From Cylindrodendrum hubeiense (taxonomy: Eukaryota > Ascomycota > Sordariomycetes > Hypocreales > Nectriaceae): a stretch of 64,000 nucleotides of DNA. The DNA is taken from the NCBI GenBank assembly GCA_014621425.1, contig JAANBB010000109.1, forward strand, positions 1 to 64,000. Direction: 5' to 3'. Position numbers and translations under genes: made by a program. Position 1 is the first letter of the stretch, and every line of letters begins with the position of its first letter. A model generated the notes under the pieces. The model worked only from the letters and a program-made list of their open reading frames with translations, was not told the DNA's origin and did not search any database. Below, piece by piece: positions 53,350-64,000 of this stretch.

Positions 53350-54229
53350 ATGTCGACGCCGAGCCAGCTCTTCCTCCTCTCCGACCACATCAAGCTGTCG
53401 CTCCTGGAGCGGAAGCGTGCCCAGAGCCTCAACCTCGACGACGACACGCAAGATGGCCACATCTCCCGCTCCCTTGACCAGTTCCGCAACGGCGTCGCAA
53501 GTCTCGGCGACGAGCGACAGCGCCTGGCCGACGCCGGTGACGCGACGTATGTCCCGCCTCCCCAAGCTTGCCTCTGGGGGATCCCGCCTTGGTCTTGTCG
53601 TCCCCCGACCGCTAACAAACCCCCATAGCGCTGCCTCAAACATCACCGAGTCCATCACAGCGCTCCAGAAGCAGCTGGACGATCTGACAGCTCAGTTCCA
53701 CGGCTTCGCCAACCCGTCTACCACCGCCACCCTCACCCAGCCCAACTCGGATGCTCTCGCCGAGGACTTCGCCCATGCCGCCTCAACGTCGCCCTCCGGC
53801 CGCAAGCCCAAGACGGTGCGCTTCAGCGACACGCCGCCGTCCCCGTCCGACGAGCTCTTCGGCCCCTACCGCGACGACCCGGCCACCGCCGACACCGCTG
53901 GCTACCAGGACGAGGCCGCCAGTATGTCCAACCAGCAGATCCACGAGTACCACTCGCAGATTCTGGACCAGCAGGACGAGCAGCTCGACCAGTTGGGCGT
54001 TTCCATTAGCCGCCAAAGGGAGCTGAGCATGCAGATTGGCGATGAGCTCGACAGCCATGTTGCCATGCTGGACGAGGTCGAAGGCGTCACCGACCGTCAG
54101 CAGAGCCGCCTGGACCGCGCCAGCCGTACACTGGGCAAGGTAGCTCGCGGTGCAAAGGAGAACTCGCAAATGACCGCCATCGTCGTACTCATCATCATTC
54201 TCATTCTGCTTATTGCCGTCTTGAAATAG
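53350..54229 (+). CDS. syn8: Qc-SNARE Syn8, endosomal
   Basis: It is a membrane-anchored SNARE for fusion at late endosome and vacuole. Two exons (53350-53546, 53629-54229) give 265 residues, with a phase-2 intron. The start MSTPSQLFLLSDHIKLSLLE matches the fungal Syn8 N-terminus. The SNARE helix near the end (LGVSISRQRELSMQIGDELD through VEGVTDRQQSRLDRASRTLG) has the zero-layer Gln in QIGDEL, as expected for a Qc-SNARE. A single C-terminal membrane anchor follows (MTAIVVLIIILILLIAVLK), leaving no lumenal domain. The central linker is Pro/Ser/Thr-rich. It is convergent with the Ama1-like gene. Confidence 0.9.
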
Positions 54230-54580
54230 TCAGCCATCTTCGTTCAGGGATAGCGGGCGTAATCGCATCGGTCGGTGTTTCGGAGTTGTACGGATGGCAT
54301 CCTTTACACAATCATTTGCTCTTTTTTCTTATTTTCTTCTTGGGAATTCACCAATTTTCTTCAGTCAAATCATCCAATGTCTGCAATCGGACGAAAGCCA
54401 CCCACCCGTTAATTACTTGCTTGTACATACCGCACGTAGGAATGAGTATTCAGCAGCCTTGGGCTAGGCCAGCCATCATGCTAGCATTCTCTAAACCCCA
54501 AGCTCTTAATGCTTCACTTAGCAGTCTAGACCCTCGCTCCCGTTCACGTCATGAGCATCCTCCAGCTCTTGTCCCCTTTC
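54230..54580. other. Shared 3' region of syn8 and the Ama1-like gene
   Basis: A 351-bp convergent space that should hold both 3' untranslated regions. No coding evidence is seen. Confidence 0.6.
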
Positions 54581-57111
54581 TCAACGGATGACGTCGCCCT
54601 CTTTATCAATGCCCTCCAGCCCTTCGAGAATATCGCTACCACCTAGCATCCCTCTCCCCCCAACCGTTGCCCCCCTCTCACGGGACCATACTTCGTGAAA
54701 CTTGACGCTTTTGTCGCTGGACGCGACGACAATGCAACCCTCTTGACCGGCCGAACCGCTCTTCTGGTTCATTCTGTACCCTGGCCCGCGAGGATACGGA
54801 ATGGCGTAGAGGGCTCGCAACTCGCCCTCCCAGGGAATTGCCGCTACTTGCTTGCACTCGGGCCAGCTGAATATGGCAATTCGGTACGGATGTTCCGGCT
54901 GAGCATACCCAAAAGTCGCCGCAATTTCGCGCCGGGTTGTTGACCAGATGAGTGACGTGACCTGCGCCGAAACAGATATGGTGGCAAGAGCCGTGCCAGA
55001 GGTGGTGTGGAAGAAGTGTATGCACTTGTCGTTGGAGCCCCCTCCTGTGGCAATCAAGCCTCGTCGCCAAGGGCAGAAAGCGATGGCTTTAACGGCAGCA
55101 CCGTGGACCCAACGGTGTCGTTCAAGGCCAGATCCGAGGTGGCGGAGCGAATCAAGCGACGATCGAAATGTCTCGACCTCGGTAATGTTCTCGTCTGCCC
55201 GTGTATTTGGACCGGGTGTCATTGTATTGTAGCTGTAGAGACTCGCCTCGTCTCCTGTTTCTGATCCCACGTCAAGATTAAATGGTTCTAGCCCCGGTAG
55301 ACTGGCATTCCCGTTCCTAGTTGGGTAAACGAGGCTCTTCTCGAGAATGCGATCGACCTCAAAGAGACAACAGAGGTTGTCATTGCCCCCTGATGCAAAT
55401 AGCTTTCCGTCGGGCGCCCATGCGAGGCCGCATATCTGCTGGCTGTGGATGGTGATCTTGGCAACAAGTGATACGGCTCCAGGCCATATGTCTCTTGAGA
55501 CCTCTAAATCTATAGGCCATTCAACCACGTAGTAATACAAGGTTCCCAACTCGTCTCCAACGACGAGGTCCTCCGTTTGCACAAGTATGCCGGGATTGAA
55601 GGGATTCTTTGACGGACGTAGCGTGCATGTCGGGCGCCAACTCACACAAGCAATCGGGAAGGGTTGTTGTACCTCAAAACGAGGCAACCCATCATATATC
55701 GATCTGAGAATAAGCGAACCGTCAGATTGCCCGATTCCAAGTATGGCTCTGGTACCCTGTTCCGACGAGAATCCGATAGATGTCAACCAGACGTGCGAAT
55801 GAGCACCGTGTATCATGTTGACACCGCCGTCCTCAGTCCAGGCATATAGAAGATTACCCAGGCAAACAGCAAGGGTTTGAGATGCAATCGAGTATGCCAA
55901 CGGAGAGCAATAGAAGTCATCCTTCAAGTTTGGCGCATCGAGGACCCTGAAATTCGTTAGGAATAAATCTTACTCCGCTCTCGAGCCACGGCATACCTGA
56001 ATGGTGCAACAGGGATGATCCGGCTCCTTGCTGGCCTTGGAGCAACTGTGAATACTGTCAGCCTCTTACCAGGGCTGAGTATCTTTATTTCTCATACTCA
56101 AGGTCTCTTCTTGATTCACCCATCGATACCCATTCCAGGCTGTTCGGGTCTTGCCTTGGACCTCGTATTTCTGGTTGCCCGGAGTAGATCTTGGAAATGG
56201 GGACCTCTGACCAAAGTCAAAGATCTTGCGCACCCTGTCAATATCCAAGGCAGTAGCGATTCGACCCTCATGCTTATCTAATTCATCTTGTGTGCTTGGC
56301 TTGGTGCCATAGAACGAAGTCGAAAAGACACGGGAATTCGTGCCGCGTCGAAATAAATGCCCGTGTCCGTCGTCGATGGGAGTTGGACCGGGGGCCAGCC
56401 CTCCAACTGACCACACAGCACCTCGGCTAACTTGCCTCATGTTTCCATGGTTCTGTGGCAAATGGCCCAAGACGGTGCCAGCTGGCACATCGTGTTAGAG
56501 GAGGACCACATAGGAGAGTGAATTAACGAACCTCTATTGTGGGCTCTCTCGTCGGCTTGAGAAAGAGAATCCCGAGCCGGTGTCACAGTAGCCCCTCGGG
56601 CAGAAAATGGATCCAGAGAGGCGCTGTCGTTCCTTGTGATCCTTTCAGGCACCGAAAGGTCCTGAGGTTTCTTGGTCGTTCGATATCTCTCTGCAAGGGG
56701 TGACGAAGGGTCTCGTCTTGGAACATATCTGTCCAGGGTCCGTCCACTTGCGTCGAATTGCTTTCTCCTGAACCTAAGAGATGGGGAGATGGGTGAGCTT
56801 CGACAAAGAGACGTAAAGGCACCGTTTGCTTCCTATTCGCTAAGTGGACGTCTTAGAGCTGATATAGCTCTGGTGGATTTTGGTGGTTTGGGGCTTGGAG
56901 TTTCTGGTTCTGCCGTTTCAATCGCTTGGTCTACACTATCGCAAGATCCTGGGCCATCGAAAAGAGAGATCTGTAAATACTTGACTGCCGGTGACGATGT
57001 AGGAGAGTTTTCAAGCGAGTCGTAACCGGAATCTGCGGGACTGTGTGGCTGGGGACTGGCACAGCGGATTCGTCTGAGCACCCTTCGGGAACGAGTCGGT
57101 CGTCGCATCAT
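54581..57111 (-). CDS. ama1: Cdc20/Cdh1-family APC/C activator, Ama1-like
   Basis: Proteins of this family bring substrates to the anaphase-promoting complex; Ama1 is the meiosis-specific member in yeast. The frame from 57111 contains the C-box (DRYVPRRDPSSPLAERYRTT) and linker blocks (RQVSRGAVWSVGGLAPG, KHEGRIATALDIDRVRKIFD). After small exons near 56480, 56070 and 56000 it reaches a WD40 propeller beginning FRVLDAPNLKDDFYCSPLAY and ending at 54581. Introns are placed near 56530 (GTTCGT donor), 56090 and 55990. One in-frame TAG at 56833-56835 interrupts the N-terminal frame ahead of the C-box. It is either spliced out by an intron ending in that TAG (phase-0 donors GTAGAC or GTCAAG lie upstream) or is a true disruption. 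Family assignment is strong; the N-terminal model is not settled. Confidence 0.78.
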
Positions 57112-57826
57112 TCAACTGTATCTTAGGGAGGTGGATGACGGACAGCCGATTTTGACGGCCAATGGGGAAAGGTAGCGATGGAGCAGAGCCAAGTCGTCAA
57201 CACCGTGCAGAATCGAGTCTAGCTGCGGGTGTCATGGATAATTAACGGGAACGAATGGACAGGAATATCGATAAAGGCGATGCCAAGTAAGCCTGATAAG
57301 AAATGGGCACCATTAAATCCACGGGGAGACCGGATCTACCGACGTGTTCGATAAGCAGTATGGATATTTCTGGATGGTTGTTGTAGGGAAGATAGGATTT
57401 AGGTGAACGGAGTCGAGATGTTTAGGGGAAGGAGTAACAGGAGTGGCGCCCGGCTACTCGGTGGAGGGCACTACATGCACGTGAGATTTACTGGTTGAAT
57501 CACTAGAGAGGGCCTATGGCGCCTAAGAGAAGCACTTGGCATTGGGGAAGATCCAACTTGCCAGTTGTGGACGTCACTTTTGTAGGGTCGGAAGCTGCGG
57601 TGGTCTCTAGTATAGTAAACTTAGAAGACGTGCTCTTTTGGGTAGGTAGGTACCTAGTATGCAAGCAACAGGAGTTTCCGCCTTTAGGTCAGTGTGTCGG
57701 CAAATCATAATGTGTCATTGACTGGGATAAGAAATAATACAGGCATCTCTGTTGAAGAGGAAGAATGATATTTACAATGTTCTCCCACGAGCCTGTCAAA
57801 GCCCTCGGGGTTGGCCAACTCTCCCC
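57112..57826. promoter_or_regulatory. ama1 upstream region and chitinase 3' flank
   Basis: Both neighbours are on the minus strand, so this 715-bp stretch holds the Ama1-like gene promoter and the chitinase 3' end. It includes AGGTACCTAG at 57648-57657. A 64-codon plus-strand frame at 57516-57710 has no support. Confidence 0.5.
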
Positions 57827-59258
<1,432 letters not shown>

Positions 59259-61118
59259 AGTGAGTTTGAGGCGAGAGGGAAGTTGATTAATCGGTCAACG
59301 AGGACAGTTTGTTATGCTAGCACCGGGCTTCGCAAAGAAAGGAATGTTTGTAAGGAATGTAGAAGCTTGAGGGCAGCGTGAAAGCCCAATACCACAGGTG
59401 GAAAAGGCCATAATTATATCAGTCGAGGCAATACTGAGCACATCTATTGGAGGCAACCAGTCCAACATTTGCTTCCACCTTACGAGTCCCCTTCGTAGGG
59501 CTGCTCTCAATCAACTGGATCGTTCCACTCCCTAACAGTGGGCGTGTCATGTTACTACGCAGCTTGGCCCCCCTTCATTCAGCATCATGACTATGGCAGG
59601 ACTCCATGTCGGGGAAAATGCTAGCACCTAGCTCATCGATAGCTGGTACGTTATCTGCAACGTTGCGCATAAACCTCTCTCTGCTGGGCCTCCTTGATAG
59701 TCTAATGTATGGGACGAAACGTGTGATGCCATTTGAGGCAGCTGGTCTGGCGATGCCTCAAACTTGATTCCTTCGGAGGTTGAAGGAGAGACACTGTCTC
59801 ACTAGCCCCTCCATTGCTTGAGATATCCAATCAAGTTACATGCAGTTCTAACTGAAGGCTGGGGATAGCAGGCTTGATGGATGGACATGGCACATCGCTT
59901 TGGGGCCGGGAGGCCATCATCAGGGGCCGTAGATTAGATTAAGCGCACCAGCCTATGATGCTTGCGACGGACGTGATCGTGGTATGAGATTCCTGGCTCG
60001 CGCGTGATACGCTAGGCCGATGACCCTGGTCAGGACTCTACATAACATGACCATGGCTCAGTGTCCTGATTCGGCGTGGCCCTAGTTCGTCCGAACATTC
60101 GGAATCTATATTACCGTGACGAGGCACCGGATATAGGCCAAACTTGTGGTACAGCATGTGAGATTATGTAAGTGGGTGTAATCGTCAACTCGGATGACTA
60201 TAGAATTATAAAGGAAGAGGGGCCACGCGATGTTGGATAGTGGGTGAATTCGGATGAGCCATCTGCGGGGATCTGGGTGCAAGATTCCGAGATATGACAT
60301 TTCCTGTGGTTTATGGATATTATGCATTGTCTGCTAAGCCTCTGGCAACACACCGGCGACATACGATAAGGCCCGAAGTGGTGAATGACCATGGCCCATG
60401 GTCCGCAGAAACGGGGCATCTTGAAACGAAATCGGGTAAAAGCTAGGGGTTCTGGGTCCATGTCGATCATCTCGATGGCACAGTCAAGCCCAAGTTGGGG
60501 AACCATGGGTACGTGGTACGTTACTAGACAGGGGAAGGGATATCGTATGGTGTAGCAATGGGCACCCTAGACTGATACCTGCCTCTTTTGGGGAACTAAG
60601 TCACCCTCCGGTCCCTGGCAATCTCGAGGGGTTCCCGGAGTGATGCCGAATTGTCATGGTTGAGGACGCCGCCACCTGGTTCGTAATACTTCCCTTGGAA
60701 AATGGTTCCTGGGGCCAAGCGAGCAGCTGGTTGGTTCGTGTTGTTTGAAGAACAGATGGATCCGAAACGTCTGGGAAGGAGTTACAGCCCCAACATCGAC
60801 CCAGGTGCCTGGACTACTACATAATGAGATACAGAAATGGCGAGACACTCACGTAGGACCTTCAAGCTCGCCGATTTCGTGATATGTGTCTGGTGTGGAC
60901 GATGCCGAGGTTGGAAAGCGCACCTTGTAAACTGCTGCCTGCCTACCCTACACCAATCCAGACTGCGCCGTCCCGCGCATCCCCGCCACCTTGACCATCA
61001 CCGGGGCCTTCGACGTCATCCCGCCGCCTTCCAGACCGAAGCTCACCCCGCATGCGCAACGTCCTGAGCAAGCTCTATCGCCAATCCCTCATCCCCAAGC
61101 CTCTGCGCCGCTTGAAGG
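59259..61118. promoter_or_regulatory. Bidirectional upstream region chitinase/bet4
   Basis: About 1.86 kb lies between the divergent starts of the chitinase gene (minus) and bet4 (plus). A TATAAT-like element at about 59410-59420, in minus sense about 160 bp before the chitinase ATG, is a candidate TATA box. Frames in the middle (about 60100-60850) are short and unlike known proteins. No RNA gene was recognised. Confidence 0.45.
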
Positions 61119-62552
61119 ATGACCAGTGTGAGTCCTCTCGCCTCGATCCCGCACTCAGCAACATTATTGACTGATACAAGGCGGCTAGCACGGCGTAGCC
61201 CGCTCCACGCGGTCCCGAACTGACGAACAGCGCCAGCGAGACCTCGAAAGGATCCAGAAATACCGATCCTTGGAAGATCAGGTTCGCGACCAGGTCAGGC
61301 CTTCTACCTCCCGTCTTCAACAGTCGACAAGCCGAACCCTCTCTAACTGGCTCGTTGCAGATCGCCGAGAGCAAGTACGGCTTGGAGACGTTCCACCTCA
61401 CCTCCAAGATCCTCCGCCTCAACCCCGAGTACTACACAATATGGAACGCCCGCAGGCGCTGTCTAATATCTGGCTTATTATCCAAACCATCGGCTGGGTC
61501 GTCGCCCTTGAAGGCGTCGCCGAGTACTTTAGCGACCGACACTCCCACAACCTCTTCCGCCGCTTCGTTGCCCTCATACTCGACCGAGACCCCGCGAGCC
61601 CCCGACCCCCCGACAGCTGGGAAGAGTGGTATAATACTTGATCCGGAATCTGCACCGGCTGCAGATGATGCGTCGAAAAACGAGCAGGATACCGACATGA
61701 TCCGCGCTGAACTGGCCTTCACCATCCCACTTCTCATGGAGTTCCCAAAGTGCTACTGGATATGGAACTATCGACTATGGATCCTGCAACAGGCGATCGA
61801 GAGACTCGATGTAGTTGGCGCCCGTCAAATCTGGAAGGAAGAGCTGGGACTCGTTGGCAAGATGCTGGCTAGAGACACCCGTAACTTCCATGCCTGGGGC
61901 TACCGCCGCCATGTCGTGGCGCAATTAGAGAGCCCGGTGCTGGGCGGGCGAAGCATGGTTGAGCCCGAGTTCGAGTACACGACCACTGCGATCCACCGTG
62001 ATCTATCAAATTTCTCGGCATGGCATAACCGCAGCCAGTTAATTCCTCGACTTCTTGCCGAGCGCAAGTCGGACGACGACTCCCGCAAAGCGTTCCTTGA
62101 CAAAGGTCTGTATCCCTCTCTTACTGGGCATATATCATCGCTAACGCGGGACTTTAGAGCTTGAACTTGTCGGAAATGCCCTGAACGTAGGCCCCGAAGA
62201 CCAGTCTCTCTGGTTCTATCACCAGTACCTGATCCTGAATCTTGTCGAGCGAGCCGGTAGTTCCCCAATTGCCCCACATCTGACAGTCGACGAGCGCAAG
62301 TCGTACATCCTCCGCGAAATCGTCGACATCAAAGACCTGTTGGAAGATTACACCAATATTAAGTGGATTTATGAGGCGCTTGTGGAGTACACGGCCGCCC
62401 TTTGGCAGTTAACTGGTCTGGTTCGCGAACAACAAGAACAACGTGATGTGGGGACCTGGCTCGCAAGACTTAGAGAGCTGGATCCCATGCGGAACGGACG
62501 ATGGAGCGACTTGGAGAAGCAACTTGATCTCACAGAGGTTGCTACCAAGTGA
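61119..62552 (+). CDS. bet4: Rab geranylgeranyltransferase alpha subunit Bet4
   Basis: With the beta subunit Bet2 and the escort protein it attaches geranylgeranyl groups to Rab GTPases such as Ypt1, which is needed for vesicle traffic. Four exons (61119-61127, 61189-61293, 61361-62105, 62158-62552) give 417 residues; phases fit. The first coding exon is only 9 nt (Met-Thr-Ser). Prenyltransferase alpha repeats with the family Trp/Asn-rich signature are visible: RLNPEYYTIWNARR, CYWIWNYRLWILQQAI, TRNFHAWGYRRHVVAQL, LSNFSAWHNRSQLIPRLL and DQSLWFYHQYLI. A Ser/Thr/Pro-rich insertion of about 70 residues (roughly residues 81-150) separates the first two repeats. There is no leucine-rich repeat domain, as in fungi generally. 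Confidence 0.93.
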
Positions 62553-63052
62553 ACTGGCTCTGGGTGCTTCATGACAAAACGAGGACGAAGAATCATGGGT
62601 TGCTCTAGCTTGTAGGTAAACTACCATGCATATGAGCGTTGCTTGTATATTATAGAAATAAATGATCTCGTGAGGTTGTGAATAATTCACTCATCCTGGG
62701 CACCAGAAAGAAATGCACTTGTCATGGAACTGACTTATGTTTCTTCTTATCTTCGTTGGACCAGACCACGCCCGATATCTCGAAATATGATTATAGTATT
62801 GAAGGCGAGGGAGTATAGAGGTAAAAAAAAGAAAAACCCACACGAACTCGGGTAAAGCAAGCCGATATTGCAAATGTTTATGTTGGGATATGCCTTTGTG
62901 TTTTTGCCCTGGTGTTCCTCACTGGTAGCTGGCCAGCCCGTGACCAAGGTCACACAGCTAAGACGAAGCAGCTGCGTCGGAAGCTGACAAGCAAAGTGCA
63001 GCCCAGTAACTTGTCGCATCGTTCTTCCCACCCAACCTCGGCGCAACCAAAA
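62553..63052. other. Intergenic region between bet4 and the HET gene
   Basis: A 500-bp stretch with the bet4 3' end and the HET gene promoter. A purine-rich run lies at about 62820-62835. No gene is supported. Confidence 0.55.
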
Positions 63053-64000
63053 ATGCGGTTGTTGCACACAAAAGAGGCTAAGCTATGCGAATTCCAGGCC
63101 AACTGGCCGCCCTATGCGATTTTATCGCATCGATGGGGCGATGAAGAGGTCACCCTCCAGGATGTTCAGGCTCTGCGGGGCAGCTGGGCCGCCTTGGATG
63201 ACGACGAGGAAAATGCACTCATCACGTCCAAGATCACGTCCAAGAAGGGTTTTAATAAACTGGCCAAGTCGGCCGAACTAGCGCGCCGCAATGGGTTCGA
63301 TTATATCTGGGCAGACACTTGTTGTATCGACAAAACAAACAGTGCCGAGTTAACAGAGGCTATTAATTCCATGTATCAGTGGTATGAAGCTGCCGACGTT
63401 TGCTACGCCTATCTTGTGGATGTGAAGCCTGCATTTGAAGAGGACATGCACACCCACTCATCGAGTTTTCGGGAAAGTCATTGGTTTCGGCGAGGCTGGA
63501 CCCTCCAGGAGTTGATTGCCCCGAGCGATGTTGAGTTCTTCGCCTGTGACTGGAGCTATCTCGGGAACAAGCGGGAGACAAACCGATTTACCGAACTCCT
63601 CAAGGACATAACCCATATTCCAAATGCGGTTCTTCAGGGAGAGACACACCCGTCAGAAGCCAGTGTTGCCTCACGGATGAGCTGGGCCTCAACCCGGGAG
63701 ACAACTCGAGTTGAGGACCTGGCCTACTGCCTCCTCGGTCTATTCGACGTCAACATGCCCCCGCTCTATGGCGAAGGCGAGAAGGCATTCACTCGACTGC
63801 AGGAGCAAATATTGGCTCAAAATGATGATGAGTCAATTTTTGCTTGGCACACTGAAGAGCCCTCGGACGGCACCTTCTACGGCTTGCTTGCTGAGAGACC
63901 ATCGTATTTCCGCAACTCGCATGACTTGGAGCCGGCTTCCCGCCTTACTCTAGGAGAACGTGGGGTTATGACAAGCAAGGGGCTCAAGATCGACTTCAGC
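63053..64000 (+). CDS. HET-domain protein, 3' part beyond the window
   Basis: HET-domain proteins trigger cell death when genetically different hyphae fuse (heterokaryon incompatibility), and many fungal genomes carry dozens of them. The frame from ATG 63053 is open for 316 codons to the window edge without a stop or a needed intron. The N-terminal HET blocks are intact: PYAILSHRWGDEEVTLQDVQ, YIWADTCCIDKTNSAELTEA, WFRRGWTLQELIAPSDVEFF and the downstream block RVEDLAYCLLGLFDVNMPPL with YGEGEKAFTRLQEQI. This arrangement resembles the HET-E/HET-D type, whose C-terminus often carries NACHT and WD40 or ankyrin parts; what follows here is not visible. HET genes tend to lie in variable regions, consistent with the accessory right end. 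Confidence 0.88.
   Translation, partial: MRLLHTKEAKLCEFQANWPPYAILSHRWGDEEVTLQDVQALRGSWAALDDDEENALITSKITSKKGFNKLAKSAELARRNGFDYIWADTCCIDKTNSAELTEAINSMYQWYEAADVCYAYLVDVKPAFEEDMHTHSSSFRESHWFRRGWTLQELIAPSDVEFFACDWSYLGNKRETNRFTELLKDITHIPNAVLQGETHPSEASVASRMSWASTRETTRVEDLAYCLLGLFDVNMPPLYGEGEKAFTRLQEQILAQNDDESIFAWHTEEPSDGTFYGLLAERPSYFRNSHDLEPASRLTLGERGVMTSKGLKIDFS

Noticed and set aside
57516..57710. 64-codon plus-strand frame with Trp-rich start
   Set aside because: It lies between two minus-strand genes, with no similarity, no splice partner and an AGGTACCT element inside it.

Overview
This window is chromosomal DNA from a filamentous ascomycete, very probably a Sordariomycete and possibly Hypocreales. 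The evidence is many short introns of about 47-80 bp with GTRNGT donors and CTAAC-like branch sites, compact intergenic spaces, a HET-domain gene, a 42-kDa-type secreted GH18 chitinase, and an extremely AT-rich, RIP-like repeat block next to ordinary genes. Exon joins were worked out by eye from splice signals, phase and family similarity. No alignment was run.

Layout. 1-2700 is AT-rich, almost gene-free sequence with a diverged direct repeat and an LTR-like end (2383-2645). 2646-4255 holds nothing recognisable. Eighteen genes follow. Three encode a Ras-GAP of the neurofibromin/Ira type (minus), the nuclear 5'-3' exonuclease Rat1 (minus) and the golgin Uso1 (plus, divergent from rat1). Next come a PRMT3-type arginine methyltransferase (plus), an OPT-family transporter (minus), the RAVE subunit Rav1 (minus), the centrin-binding protein Sfi1 (minus), a 59-residue twin-CX9C mitochondrial protein (plus) and cytosolic isoleucyl-tRNA synthetase (minus). 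Then come the Mo25 homologue HymA (plus), an SWIB-domain chromatin-remodelling subunit (minus), a PDK1-like kinase (minus), two unrecognised proteins (plus), the Qc-SNARE Syn8 (plus) and an Ama1/Cdc20-family APC/C activator (minus). The right end has a secreted chitinase (minus), the Rab geranylgeranyltransferase alpha subunit Bet4 (plus) and a HET-domain gene cut by the window edge (plus).

How the genes relate. Most are single-copy housekeeping genes: membrane traffic (Uso1, Syn8, Bet4, Rav1), RNA and protein synthesis (Rat1, IleRS), chromatin and methylation (SWIB protein, PRMT3), cell cycle and polarity (Sfi1, Ama1, HymA, PDK1, RasGAP). They do not form an operon-like or biosynthetic cluster. 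Several divergent pairs share promoters of about 0.6 kb. Only the two ends (AT-rich repeat block; chitinase and HET gene) look accessory.

I found no convincing undescribed multi-gene system. The most unusual points are an in-frame TAG in the N-terminal frame of the Ama1-like gene, a 33-bp/11-residue repeat inside the Uso1 coiled coil, 9-nt coding exons in the OPT and Bet4 genes, a recurrent intergenic palindrome AGGTACCT, and two conserved-looking proteins without a recognisable domain.
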